64,000 nt of DNA from Chrysomallon squamiferum (lineage: Eukaryota; Mollusca; Gastropoda; Neomphalida; Peltospiridae), in the NCBI GenBank assembly GCA_012295275.1, contig CM022667.1:13676056-13740055 (forward strand), given 5' to 3'. Positions 52,641-63,912 of the stretch are shown here, in pieces. The position numbers and the translations under genes were made by a program. Position 1 is the stretch's first letter. Every line of letters starts with the position of its first letter. A model generated the notes under the pieces. The model did not search any database and was not told the origin of the DNA. It saw nothing but the letters and a program-made list of their open reading frames with translations.

Positions 52641-54140
52641 TTCATGTTTTTGTTTGTTTCTTTTTGAGGAGTTTTATTTTTAATTATTATTCTTCTGTTT
52701 TACTTCCTTTATTGTTAGTTCTTCTCTCAACACATCTTTTTTTTTTTTTTTGGCATGTTTGTTGTTGTTTTTCTGTTTTCTTTCTAGTGAAAATTCAGAA
52801 ATTTACTATTTTTTTGTATATACTTTTATTTTTGTATAAGAAAATATAATTTTTCCTTTAACTATGTATGATTAGTACCAGTACTATTCCTATTAGTTGT
52901 AGTAGTAGTTGTTGTTGTTTGAACTGTTGTGATGATTGTTGAAGAAGAAAGATCTCATTGGAGGACTTCTGAGAACATTTCTAATAGAATTTTTATTTTG
53001 TAGCCCTTGTTTTGTTTTGTTGTTATTTATTTTTATTTTAAAAAATATATTTATTCTTTATTAACGATTTCAAAGTTTAATTAGACTTATTTTAATTGTG
53101 CTTAACCTTCCTTCTTTAAATGTTTGATTTAATTATAAAATGATCTAAACAAGTGCTGATTATTTCCTACTTAAGATCGGGTTACGGTTAAAGTAATCGG
53201 AAGTAACTGACAACGTTACAAGGAATTTACTTACATTTCTTGCTTTGTTTATGTTAACATGTTTTTAGTAAAACAGAAACACTGAACATTTTGTTTATTT
53301 ATTTATTTATTATTATTTTTTTAAAGGATTTATTTCTTAATTATTACATTTTTGTTTTATTTCCTTTGTTATTGTTGGGTTTTTATTCTTTTTTTTTTTC
53401 TTTTCTTGTTTGTTTGTTTGTATTTATTTTCATGTTGGTTGATTCTGCTTTATTTATTTTAATTTAATTTTCTTTAGTATGGCTTGTTTCAGTTATTGTT
53501 CTGGTTGCTGCTCTTCTTTTCTTTACCTCTGACGATATATAAATGAATTTAACTCGAAAATCCAAAAGTTTCCTCGATGACTGCGTATGTAAATACATTT
53601 TATATAATTCTTATTTCCTACTAGAAGTTAAATTAGATTTATTTTAGTTCTGAGTAACTTTCCCTGATTAAATGTATTACTCAATGATAAAATGATTGAA
53701 ACAAATTCAGATTATTCCCTACTAAAGACATGGTTACATTTAGACTGACAAGAAGTAACTGACTGCTTTGCATGCAGTTTAGTTAAATTTCTTGCTTTCG
53801 TTATGTTGACATTCTTTTAGTAGAGGAGACCTATTTAAAATTTAATTAATTAATTGTTGCTTTTGAACTACAGCGATTCCTGCTCTAAATGATTCATTCA
53901 TGAAATGCTATTGACAGTGAGGCGAGCAAAACATGATGAAGGAATGCATAACTCTGTTTCAGGCAACTACAATAATTTAATCAACGTCATCTGAATATCA
54001 GGATTAACACAATAATCACCATTATCGTCAGAATTTATAAATTACTGATTCATTAGAGAGTAGAATGATAAAATGAATGAACTGATTTTGTCAGTTTCAT
54101 TTGTAACAGAATCAGATATATATATGTTGACACTACAGAA
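52641..54140. other. Downstream flank of the 54.1 kb lectin; no gene
   Basis: Diverged duplicate of 11200-12320 and 6700-7580 (gatcgggttacg, gtaactgacaacgttacaa, cttttgaactaca strings), with an insertion of poly-T/TTTA sequence around 53290-53600 that repeats some of those strings a second time. No exon. Confidence 0.5.
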
Positions 54141-54143
54141 AAA

Positions 54144-55308
54144 TCACATTGATTTCTCACAAATGAAATTTCCTTTTACAGTACAGTCAAAATCATGCCA
54201 TGTGTTCACCCAAAAATATAACATAACACAGTCTTCGTTAGAAACACCGACGTTAGGTTGATTTACTCCCCAGCTGAAAAACACTGCCTGAACTCCGTTC
54301 TCCCAAACATACACGTCTTCTGTATCCAAGTCAGTCAGTCCGATGTACAAATAGTTATCTGTGTCTGAATAATAATAAAAATAATAGTAATAATAACAAT
54401 ACCAATAACAACAACAACAATGAAAACAAAAACAACAATGAAAACAATATAAAGCTAATGCATATTTGACCTAGACCACACAGATGAAGACGGTAGGTAC
54501 TGATGAAGACGTTTTTCTTCTTCTCCTTTTTCATTTTTCTTTCTTTTTAATTATTTTTTAATTAATTGTCTATCAGCAGTGGTAGTTATATGTACGTATA
54601 TATTCCTACCTATGTTTCCTTGGATGTAGTCACCAACAGCTGTGTTTTTCTCTTCTGTGTCCAGTACAATCAGTTTTGAACCTATCTGACTGCAGGCGCC
54701 ACGTGCTTCAGTAAAATTTTTCTTATCACTGAACACTTTGAAACATAGATTCAGTTTGTCCAGATAAACAAACCCATCTCCCACTGGACAGGAACCTGCC
54801 AGGAAATGATAATAATTTCTAAAAAGTTTTTAAAATTATAATTTGTTTTCAGAATTAAGAATAATACTTATAGTAAAGTCATATATGGATTAATTTCTGT
54901 TGAAAGAGTAGTTCTAGAAATTTCTTTTCTATCCTACAAATATATTTACAATATATATATATTTTTAAATTATTATTACTGTCTGTGTGTGTGTTTTGAT
55001 GATTTTAAGTACATTTTTTTAAATATTTGTCTGTATGTGCATGTGTCTGTACATTTCTACCTGCACTCAGGTAAAAGTGCGTCCAGCCAGGTGAAGCTGA
55101 AAAGCTGCCCGTATTCATAAATCTCAAATAATGCAGACGACAAGTTCCATACACGTTGTACGAAAACCAAACACAGGAAGAGTTATCTGCGCATCGTATC
55201 CCACAATGCCCTCGTGATGTAATTCTTTCAGCAGAAGATATGAGAGCCTTGGTTATCTCAATATTTTCAAAATTATGATTTTTTATCCATATCATTATCG
55301 TGTTGCAC
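54144..55308 (-). CDS. PAN-C-type lectin, exons 2-4 intact, signal exon not found
   Basis: Exons on the minus strand are 55061-55308 (248 nt), 54610-54795 (186 nt) and 54144-54364 (221 nt), all open, with gt/ag sites and matching phases. PAN: CNTIMIWIKNHNFENIEI, HCGIRCADNSSC, GTCRLHYL, SPGWTHFYLSAG. CTLD: SCPVGDGFVYLDKLNLCFK, EARGACSQIGSKL, YIGLTDLDTEDVYVWENG, QPN, NEDC, WHDFDC, FICEKSM and TGA, with all six cysteines. The calcium-site triplet is QPN, between the EPN (mannose) and QPD (galactose) types, and WND is WHD. It is the only copy with all three domain exons free of lesions. Intron 1 is type A up to about 55625, where it breaks into unrelated type C PAN debris, so the usual signal exon is missing. 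Expression would need a different first exon. Confidence 0.8.
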
Positions 55309-55310
55309 CT

Positions 55311-55313
55311 GTG

Positions 55314-55393
<80 letters not shown>
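55311..55393. repeat. (TAA)n between a full and a partial PAN exon
   Basis: TAA run abutting the acceptor of the PAN exon at 55308. On its other side lies a partial second copy of the same exon. Confidence 0.95.
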
Positions 55394-55394
<1 letters not shown>

Positions 55395-55480
55395 TTATTT
55401 GAGAGCCTAGTTTATCTCAGCATTTACAAAATTAGGATTTTTCATCCATATTATTGTCTTGTTGCACCTGTGATTGTAAG
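55394..55480 (-). pseudogene. Partial duplicate of a type A PAN exon 5' end
   Basis: Behind a proper acceptor (atcacag) the minus strand reads CNKTIIWMKNPNFVNAEIN, then TAG, then AL, and dissolves into the TAA tract at 55393. It corresponds to the first 22 codons of the adjacent PAN exon, with a Gln codon changed to stop. Confidence 0.8.
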
Positions 55481-55630
55481 CATAGTAATAACAATAACTT
55501 TTTGTTTGAATCAGTTTGGTTACACTACCACCATCTAAAATAATTTGCTTCGTTTTGCCTACCTCAAACAACACTTCTGTTAACAGTAAAATAAAATATA
55601 AATAAGATGATGAAAAGTTAATTTCTAATG

Positions 55631-55705
55631 TCACAGAATAATGGCGAGATTTTCCGTTGTTGTTGGCAAACGAAAAACATGCTGGATTCTTGGATTCTTG
55701 AAGCT
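55631..55705 (-). pseudogene. Fragment of a type C PAN exon
   Basis: The minus strand reads QESKNPACFSFANNNGKSRHYSV, matching the TKNPEC..FAYYNGKCRHYSV part of the PAN exon at 29.74-29.98 kb. It keeps the three-base T run that is one T short there. The last cysteine is Ser. No other type C exon is adjacent, and type A intron sequence lies just below 55625. Confidence 0.75.
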
Positions 55706-55859
55706 GTAACAAGTTGAAATGTTCTATAGTGTATTTAATTTTTAATGTTTTACGGGCTGTTTAACATTTTTACTTCTTTTTTTTTTATCATCAAGCGGAA
55801 CCTATATATATATATATATAATTTATCTTCATTAACCGTATTTACTGCAAAAATAGTAG

Positions 55860-56015
55860 TTTGTTATGACTGTTTGATAGCTATAGTATTTGTATGGTTA
55901 TGATGGTCGTAGTAGTAGTTGATTGTATTAGCGTTGCTGTAGTAGATGTTGTACAGCACTAGCAGTAATAAAATAATAAAGATGATGATGATGATTATAG
56001 TAAAAATAATAATAA

Positions 56016-56059
<44 letters not shown>

Positions 56060-56720
56060 TTCATTAACGTAGTAAAAGTATTTGTACTAGTAGTTTTATA
56101 GTACTAGTAATAGTTGTACTAATAATAAAAGTAGTAGCTGTAGTAGTGTGTTTTTATTATTGTTGTTCTTGGTGATCCCATCTAAAATTAAGCTACTGTC
56201 AATTTTAGATAAATGAAAAAGCCATAGTGACTGGTAGAAGATATATTTATTGTAAATTACTGCTTAAAGCGGTTAATGTTTAACACAGAAGTATGTCAGA
56301 AAAATAGAGTGATTTCTTGAGTCCATTAATTGAACAATAATTTATCTTCATTAACCAAATTCACTGTAAAGGTAGTAATTCTGGTTATGATTGTTTGGTA
56401 GCGGTAGCATTTGTAGTAGTGGTTATAATGGCTGTAGTAGTAGTTGATTTTGCTGGTATTGCTGTAGTAGACGTTGTTGTAACAGCACTAATTATAAAAT
56501 AACAAGAATAATACTAGTAGTAGCAGTCGTAGTAATGGTAATTGCAGTAGAAATTGTTGTTGTAGCAGTTCAGTGGTTGTAATTGTAGTAGTTATAGTAT
56601 TAGTAGCTGTTGTTGCTTTAGTAGTAGTAGTAGTTTTAGTAGTAGTAATACTAATAGTCTTAGTTCTTGTAAGAGTATCGTTATTGTTGTTGTAGTTACT
56701 AGTAGGTGTTCTAATAATAT
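55860..56720. repeat. GTA-rich degenerate triplet region, partly duplicated
   Basis: GTA/TAG triplets (densest at 56020-56058). The stretch 55790-56000 recurs in diverged form at 56335-56520, with shared aatttatcttcattaacc, ttatgattgtttggtag and ttgattttgctggtattgctg-like strings. No gene. Confidence 0.6.
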
Positions 56721-57400
56721 AGTAGTAGGAGCAGTTGATCAAAATTGACTGTAGAGTCAAGTGTATACCAAAACTGTTATATTCGAGTTCTCAATTTTTC
56801 ATTGATTCGTATGGCTGTTAAAGTTGATGCAGTTGTGAGTTTTCTTATAGCAATTATTTTACATTAACTTTTGTAATCGATGTCAGGGTCGTGATCATAA
56901 TAGTCATTATGGCTAACGTGATGGCTAAACTGATTGTTTAAATTTAATACAAGTATTTATTTATTATTATTTATTTATTTATTTATTTTTATATAGATAT
57001 CTTTTTTTTTAAATTCCTTCAGTTTTTTTTAATTCTTCTGGGAAAGAATCATCATTTATTTTATATTTATATATATAATTAATTATAATTACTATAGCCA
57101 TTATTGCTTTTCTTTTTGCTGTTCTTCTTCTTCTTAATATTATTATTGTTGTTGTTTCTCTCATTTTGATTGTTTAAAAATATTTCAGTGATCAGAATCA
57201 GTAAACGTATCATAAAAAATAAAATAAAATAAAATAAAATAAAAATCAAGAAATGACTCGATAGCTGTTGGTGATAATGAAAATTACATTTTTCATTTTC
57301 CAATCGCACAGATGTATAGATAAAACAAACAAACAAACAAATATATAAATAAATAAAATAATTTATTTAATTTTCTTTATTCAGCAAATATCAAGTCAGT
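56721..57400. other. Gene-free AT-rich stretch
   Basis: It contains short AAAT/TTTA runs, a TTC run near 57125 and an AAAAT run near 57215-57245. No exon or element was recognised. Confidence 0.4.
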
Positions 57401-57409
57401 TTCTCAATA

Positions 57410-57570
57410 GTTTTTCACGCCACATTTTGCTTGTTGGAATTAATATCGCGTAATCTTACAGGTAGTTATCGGATTCATTGTCTGATTTTTGAAAAAGAAC
57501 GTTTTCTCCATTTTCCAAAACAAATTTTGTTTCCACCTTTTCAGACGTCAGACAAGTAACAGCTATGGTA

Positions 57571-57613
<43 letters not shown>

Positions 57614-57735
57614 TTACGATTACCACTTGTGGTATTGGTTGAAATGGTAGAATAGTTGTAATATTTCTGTAAAGCAGATGTAGTAGTAGTCGTACATAAA
57701 TATTTAAGTTCCTATTTGAATGTAGACATCCCCTA
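57410..57735 (-). pseudogene. Type C CTLD pseudogene fragment (inverted relative of 27.1-27.6 kb)
   Basis: About 57705-57735 on the minus strand reads GDVYIQI before a gaact, the end of an exon 3. About 57410-57548 reads SEKVETKFVLENGENVLFQKS, then ESDNYL, a TAA, DYAILIPTSKMW, an exon 4 fragment with its cysteine changed to Tyr and its last third missing. It shares the ESDNYLxDxAILIPTSKMW segment with the 27.4 kb pseudogene, so both derive from one lost gene. A GTA tract (57570-57612) separates the pieces. Confidence 0.75.
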
Positions 57736-57749
57736 AAATTCAGGATTTA

Positions 57750-58150
57750 GACATAAACATGATATATTATTGATCGAGATGACATTCGATCTGACAGAAA
57801 TCTCTTTTATTTTTTTATTTAACTAGGCAAAGGAAACATTTATGACCTCGTGTTATTTATTCCGTTGCAGCTAAGGTTTAGTAGAAGACAGAAAATTTGA
57901 AGGAAAAAATCAATAGATCCAGAAAAATAACTGATGCGTGACATGCTGAAATAATAACGTTTTGAGAATGAATCATCCAAAGTGGCTAAATATTATTAAG
58001 TATTCACAGACGACAAGGTTTGTTCCTCTGGGAAAAATGAAACTTATTTAATGTTTTGTGAGCTTGACCCAATGAATATTGTAATTCCTAGGAAGAAGAA
58101 GAACAAAACATGATTTATCCTTTACATTTCCATACTGTTAATCGTAAAAG
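57750..58150. repeat. Arm of the second inverted duplication (partner 25.44-26.1 kb)
   Basis: Reverse complement of the 25.5-25.75 kb text: ttcacagacgacaaggtttgttcctctggg and gatgcgtgacatgctgaa are the clearest matches. No exon in this part. Confidence 0.75.
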
Positions 58151-59870
58151 AAACTTTATTGGAGAAAACAAATAGAGCAGTAACAAAGAAAACAACAACG
58201 ACAATAATATTAGAGATACAACAATTTTAAAGAAGCATAAATAATATACTTGCACTCAGATATCATAACTACTTCAACACGTACAATAAATATGCCAGCA
58301 GTTCTGTACAGCTGAAATTAAAATTAAAAAATGTACAGATATCAATAACCAGTTTAACAATATTACAATACATTACAAACAGTTGTTGTTTAAATCAATA
58401 TTTGTCTCTGTTCATTTACTAATAATATAATTAACACGGGAGCTCGTGTTCTCAAGGGTAATTAAAAAATAATGATAATAATAAAAAATTATCTACCGTA
58501 CTCAGTCACATATAATTCGATCTAATTTTATATCGATCGGCCTTGATTTTAAAGATTGAAATGTAAACAACAGACAGACTCGTTCGATGAATGTCGATAT
58601 GAATGTTAGAATTTTTTTTTTTATTCTGATTCATAAATATTGACAGATCTTAGATTTGTTTATCTTGTTTGCTTTGTTTGTTTTTTCATAAGTAAGAAGT
58701 GTTATTTGTTTACAGTACAAGAATCTTAGAACATTTCACAGAAGTAAAAATTGCCTAATTAGTTAAATGCAAATAGCAAGAATGTTTAATAATAACAACA
58801 GGAACAACAATACTAAATGGTAGTATACTCAATAATAATAACAATGATTATGATAATGATAATAATTATTATTAATAATAACAGAAATAACAACAAAAAA
58901 GATAATGTCAGCTTCTCCTAAGAAAATAATTCCGAATTAATAAAAACACAAATTTATAGAAAAAAATGGCTATACAGAAATATCATGGGCAATTGATTTT
59001 GATTAGTTAAAACTGTAGATTGCTACTGGAAACGAAAGCGCGACTTTTTATACACATTTCTGTGTGTGACACGTGCTGTTAGTTTAGTCACTTACAAGCA
59101 AAAAACATCACAGAACTGATTAGTGCTTGAGTCTGACGAGAATTCGCAAAAATACGTGAAAACATCCGACGCAATCATTTTGTGCACAGCGTAGCCAGGT
59201 TTCAACACAGGACTCTGTTCCATCATTCAAAAAAAACTTCAAATTAACAGTCTATATATATATATATATGTCTTCCCAATTTCTATAAAAAAAATTCCGC
59301 TGGGAGTAAAATATTATTAGTCCCAGTGGGAACATCACAATAGGCTATTAGACTAAATGGGTAATTGAGAAAGTTCCTTTCAAACTGTGTAGGTAATTAT
59401 AAGAACATTATAAGCAACGTGGGTAAACTGCCAGTCTCAAGAAGATGGAACACAGTGTACAGGCAGTAAATGAATATATGAATCTTTTACTACATCTGGA
59501 GAAGTTATCTCAAACTGTAAGTAATATAATGGTATATATTTTACAGTTTCTTAATATACTAAACTATAACTCATAGTGTTGTTACATCCTTTACTCTGTG
59601 GTAAGTGTACTCTAGTTGGTGCTTTTCTCTGAAATATTCTGTCTGTTACACGATAGAAACAAAAATAACAAAACTTCTTTACGTTGAGATCAATAACAAC
59701 ATTACCTGTTAAACTGAGACAAGAAATGAATAAGCACGTTTACGTGTTGTGTGTGTTTATTTCTTTCCTATTGTTCTTTATATGTTTGTTGTGTTTTTGC
59801 ATCTTTTTAGTTTTTAGTTTTTTTCATCGATATCTTTTTGAAATTTCTTAAATATTTGTCTGTTGTGGTG
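58151..59870. other. Gene-free stretch downstream of the 59.9 kb lectin exon
   Basis: AT-rich DNA with a few unusual moderate-complexity segments (about 59030-59230). No exon, transposon or tandem array could be identified. Confidence 0.4.
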
Positions 59871-59874
59871 ACCG

Positions 59875-60092
59875 TCACACAAGTTTTTCACAAATGTATT
59901 TTTCGTATCGAGAACATTGCACGTCGCCCCACACTTTATCTGTTGGTACTAACATGACGCAGTCTTCAGTTCTGGCACCATCACTTGGTTCATTTTCGTT
60001 CCAGCTCGTGAACTTTACCGCTTCACCATTCTCCCAGACAAACGTGTTTTCAACCTTCTCGTCTGTTAGACCGATGTAAAAGTTGTCTGTGG
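59875..60092 (-). pseudogene. Orphan type C CTLD exon 4, open reading frame
   Basis: A 218-nt exon behind a ttttag acceptor, the same length as exon 4 of the 28.2 kb gene. It encodes FYIGLTDEKVENTFVWENG, FTSWNENEPS, TEDCVMLVPTDKVWGDVQC and KYICEKLV before TGA, with all three expected cysteines. EPS replaces EPN, and WGD stands at the WND site. The acceptor sits at the edge of a TAA tract, and the sequence beyond about 60230 is a type B intron block. Exons 1-3 are not in the window up to the N gap at 61677. It could be the last exon of a gene extending across the gap, or a severed fragment. Confidence 0.75.
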
Positions 60093-60096
60093 CTAA

Positions 60097-60097
<1 letters not shown>

Positions 60098-60162
<65 letters not shown>
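60098..60162. repeat. (TAA)n microsatellite beside an exon acceptor
   Basis: TAA run passing into AAAT repeats, directly upstream (gene strand) of the 59.9 kb exon. Confidence 0.95.
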
Positions 60163-60229
60163 TATAAATAAATAAATAAATAAATAAAATTAAATTTATA
60201 TGGTACCTGTAATAAATATACATATTTGA

Positions 60230-61260
60230 ACAAACAACAGAACAAATCATTCGTGCTTAAAGGTCATAGATGGAATTCAACATTTAGTCATTCAGAGAGA
60301 GAGGTGTAAATGTATACAAAATTAATGAATCAATGTAGACAGATATTTGGCTTCACAGCAGTCAGTTGTTTCAAATGTGATTCTATTATTTTATTTTATT
60401 TCACGCTTTGATCCTTTTTGAGGAGTTTTATTTTTAATTATTATTCTTCTGTTTTACTTTTCTCTCTTTCTGTCTTTTTCTTTTTTTTTTCTTTTTCTTT
60501 ACTTTTTTACTTTTTCGTGTTTGTCGGTTCTGCTTTATTTATGTCAATTTAATTTAGTTTAGTGTCCTTTCTTGTTATTGTTGTTGTTGTGTTTTCCTGC
60601 CTATGAAGATTCTGACATTTACTCGAATTAACACTGCAGGAGATGAATATTTACAGGCTGTTCACGTTATCGTCGTTATTGTTAATCATCTAGAAGGGGA
60701 TATTTTTCTTTCGTATATACTTTTGTTTTTGCATAAGAAAATATGATGTTTCCTTTAAATAGGTACTACTAGCAGTATTACTATTACTATTAGTAGCAGT
60801 GGTTGTTCTTGTGGTCGTTGTTGTTTCTGTAATTGTTGTAGAAGAAAGAACCCATTAGAAGACAGGTTCCATTTTTTTGTCCGAAAAATCGACTTGATAA
60901 CTTCTGAGAACATTTCTAATAGAATTTTTATCTTACCATTCTTGTTTTGTTTTTTCTTTTGTTTGTTCTTGATTTTTTGTTGTTGTCGTTTTTGTTTAGT
61001 GTTCTGCAATAGGAAAGAAATAATGACATAAAAACTGACAATAGAACTGTTATATAGTTCAAAGGATTTTTTTTTTTTCTTATTTAAGTTTTTTGGTTTT
61101 TTAATGATTTTCAATAAATGCGAGTACAAAACCGACGATCACCATAACAGTGAATATCATCTAAAACAAAATCATCAAAATCGACAGCAACTGCAACAAG
61201 TAGAAGTGATTATAACGATGAGCATAACTAACATGTTATTAATGTTGATAACTACTAAAT
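60230..61260 (-). pseudogene. Type B intron-1 and tandem-unit flank debris
   Basis: 60230-60400 matches the cattcagagacgg-type block and the gacagatatttggcttcacagcagtcagttgt segment. 60400-60940 then follows the same order as 6700-7210 (gttttactttt, gttgttgtgtttt, ttaatcatctagaagggg, gtagaagaaag). No exon. Confidence 0.5.
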
Positions 61261-61264
61261 ATAA

Positions 61265-61676
61265 TTTCCTTTTGTAGTACATGGTACTGTTATAACTACA
61301 GATATTTTAATAAACAACAAAGAACTCATTATTATTCAAAGTTCACAGTCGGAATTTAATTTTTAACCATTCAGAGACGGGTGTAAATGTGTACAAAATC
61401 AATAAATCAATGTGTTCCAATATTAGATTTCTAAACCAAACACTTGAACGTATGTATTTAAAACAACAACAACAAAAATAAAAACAACAACAACATCAAC
61501 AACAGCAGCAACAACAACAACAACAACAACAACAATAATAATAATAATAATAATTTATCTAAATTCAGATGAGATGCCTTCTCAATCGTTTGCTATAACC
61601 TGCTCTGAACAACAAATACTGGAAAAAAAAAGAAGTTATATAAAATATTAAAAGTCATTTTGAGCGTCCCAAATGA
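61265..61676 (-). pseudogene. Type B remnant with PAN exon start; inverted copy of 39.46-39.89 kb
   Basis: Same content as 39460-39890, reversed: the cattcagagacgggtgtaaatg block, then tattagatttctaaacca (start of a PAN exon on the minus strand), a CAA/TAA tract, and gctataacctgctctgaacaac. It ends at the N gap. Confidence 0.65.
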
Positions 61677-61876
61677 NNNNNNNNNNNNNNNNNNNNNNNN
61701 NNNNNNNNNNNNNNNNNNNNNNNNNNNNNNNNNNNNNNNNNNNNNNNNNNNNNNNNNNNNNNNNNNNNNNNNNNNNNNNNNNNNNNNNNNNNNNNNNNNN
61801 NNNNNNNNNNNNNNNNNNNNNNNNNNNNNNNNNNNNNNNNNNNNNNNNNNNNNNNNNNNNNNNNNNNNNNNNNNNN
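61677..61876. other. Assembly gap, 200 N
   Basis: Exactly 200 N, presumably a placeholder. Any exons 1-3 belonging to the 59.9 kb lectin exon could lie here. Confidence 0.98.
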
Positions 61877-61979
61877 AAGGAGTATGCATTTGGGAATTTT
61901 ATAAATATATACACTGAAAGAAAATAGTAAATTGAAAACAAAGAAACAAACAAATAAATAAATAAGGAAATAATTTAAA

Positions 61980-62140
61980 ATTTGCCGGAAAACATGTCAG
62001 GTAATTATAATAAAAACGATTAATGAGGATAAAGTCTTGTCTTTGTAAACATCTTTGTTGACGTTGGTGTTAAAGAAAAAGCACTGGACAATGAGATACA
62101 GATCTGTTACCATTTTTCGGATTCTTAACATTAAACAACG

Positions 62141-62173
<33 letters not shown>

Positions 62174-62330
62174 CTACCAGTACTACTAATAATAATACAA
62201 AATAAAATAAAATAAGCAGACAGTTAAATGAATTTAAAAAAGAAAAAAGATGTAGGAATATCAATATTTATGATTTAACCAGTACAAGTTCTTGGTGAAC
62301 AAACATCTTTATTCCAGCGTTGAACAGTGA
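61980..62330. repeat. Direct repeat, first copy (second at 63.45-63.76 kb)
   Basis: Shared order in both copies: gaaaacatgtca, gtaattataa, aaaacgattaa, gataaagt, ttgttgacgttggtgttaaa (gtgatgctggcgttaaa in the other), gatacaga, ccatttttcg, cttaac, a CAA run, aataaaataaaataaa, and a final aacatcttt. Spacing is about 1.46 kb. No open exon. Confidence 0.8.
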
Positions 62331-62479
62331 GTAAAGACAATTGATGTTTGTTGCTATTTTTGGTTTTTTAAAAACGTTTGTGGACCACTCAGAATGCCTC
62401 CCCTTCCTCCAACTCTCCACTGAAGGAAGAGAGGAACGGTCATCAATGACGAGGAGCGAGTCGCCGAAAAGGTGACACT

Positions 62480-62850
62480 CACAGACCCACTCACAGTCCC
62501 ACTCCCCCAGACCCGCACCCTGTCCCACTCCCACTCCCAGACCCGCACCCTGTCCCACTCCCACTCCCAGACCCACTCACAGTCCCACTCCCACTCCCAG
62601 ACCCGCACCCTGTCCCACTCCCACTCCCAGACCCGCACCCTGTCCCACTCCCACTCCCAGTCCCCCAGACCCACACCCTGTCCCACTCCCACTCCCAGTC
62701 CCCCAAACCCACACCCTGTCCCAGTCCCCCAAACCCACACCCTGTCCCACTCCCACTCCCCACTCCCAGTCCCACTCCCACTCCCACTCCCCAGTCCCAC
62801 TCCCACTTCCCAGTCCCACTTCGCAGTCCCACTCCCCAGTCCCAGTCCGC
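62480..62850. repeat. GC-rich 30-bp minisatellite
   Basis: The unit is cactcccactcccagacccg followed by caccctgtcc (30 bp), in about ten variant copies, with shorter CACTCC/CAGTCC derivatives towards the right. GC content is well above 60 percent in a window that is otherwise about 70 percent AT. One strand is almost purine-only over runs of the GGGAGTGGGAGT type. Long open frames on both strands are repeat artefacts. Confidence 0.95.
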
Positions 62851-63449
62851 TTCGCGCTCAGAATAGGATGCTGTGTCTCGTCCTCGTGGTCTCGGTCGTT
62901 CGTCAGTGTTACTTGACGTCTTAGCGATGCATACTATAGAAATGATCCCTAAAAGTATGATCTTAAATTGTACAGGTTCCGGGATAGAGCATATATGAAA
63001 CAGTATTCGTTTTCAGAATGGTACGTTGATCATACATATTAATATAATCATTTCAGTTTTTGTTAATTAATCCATAATTCGTAAATGTAATTCTAATACA
63101 TCATATAGTTAATATTAATGTTATTTGTTCTTTTATTTAATATAATTGATTTTGTCGACTGAACAAAGGTAACTTTTCAGGGATATCGAGATGTTTATTT
63201 AATTACATATTTTAGGTTTTTGACCGAGTCAAATGAATTTTACAGACTGAACTGAATATTATTTTGTTTTTCTTTTGTTACATTGGTGTGTTTCTAGAAA
63301 TTATTATTAGAACGTTTTGAAGTACCATGTATTTGTTTATATGTATGTTTGTGTATACACGAATCTCAATAGTTCCATGAAAATAGATACTGAAGAAAAA
63401 AAAAGTAAACAACTGAAAATGTAAAATAAATAAATAAATATTTTAAAAT

Positions 63450-63760
63450 TGTCCAGAAAACATGTCACGTAATTATAACGAAAACGATTAACGATGATAA
63501 AGTGTTGTTTTTATAAACATCTTCGGTGATGCTGGCGTTAAACAATCAGCAGTAGTCAATCAGATACAGAACTGTGACCATTTTTCGTGTTCTTAACCGA
63601 CAACAACAACAACAAAGAAAATGAATGAATGAATGAATGAATGAATTATTTTAAAAATAAAATAAAATAAAATACTGTTGCACGAATATCGGTTTTTACG
63701 ACTGTTGATAATTTAACATCTTACTGAAGAAACATCTTTGTCATTTCTTTGAGTACATCA
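63450..63760. repeat. Direct repeat, second copy
   Basis: Partner of 61980-62330. It carries extra (GAAT)n and (AAAAT)n runs around 63620-63670. Confidence 0.8.
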
Positions 63761-63794
63761 AGGACATGCTGGAAGTGTGCAGGCCAAGTAGGAT

Positions 63795-63912
63795 CACATA
63801 ACTCATACAGATTAATAACATCAAGAATAAGAACTACACACTCCCAAGTAACATCAGTGAGGTCGAAACAGCAGCTACATTCAAAACATTGCTAAATAAT
63901 TTGTTTCTTTTC
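63795..63912 (+). mobile_element. Possible 3' end of a LINE-type ORF2 (weak)
   Basis: The plus strand reads KNYTLPSNISEVETAATFKTLLNNLF. This resembles the C-terminal tail of many non-LTR retrotransposon ORF2 proteins (a W-LP-I-pattern followed by a FK..L...LF segment). The Trp usually seen is absent and nothing upstream reads as reverse transcriptase, so this is a hint only. Confidence 0.25.

Noticed and set aside
62354-62924. Two 150-codon frames over the minisatellite, on opposite strands.
   Set aside because: They follow from a 30-bp repeat unit without stops on either strand, and the composition is purely repetitive.
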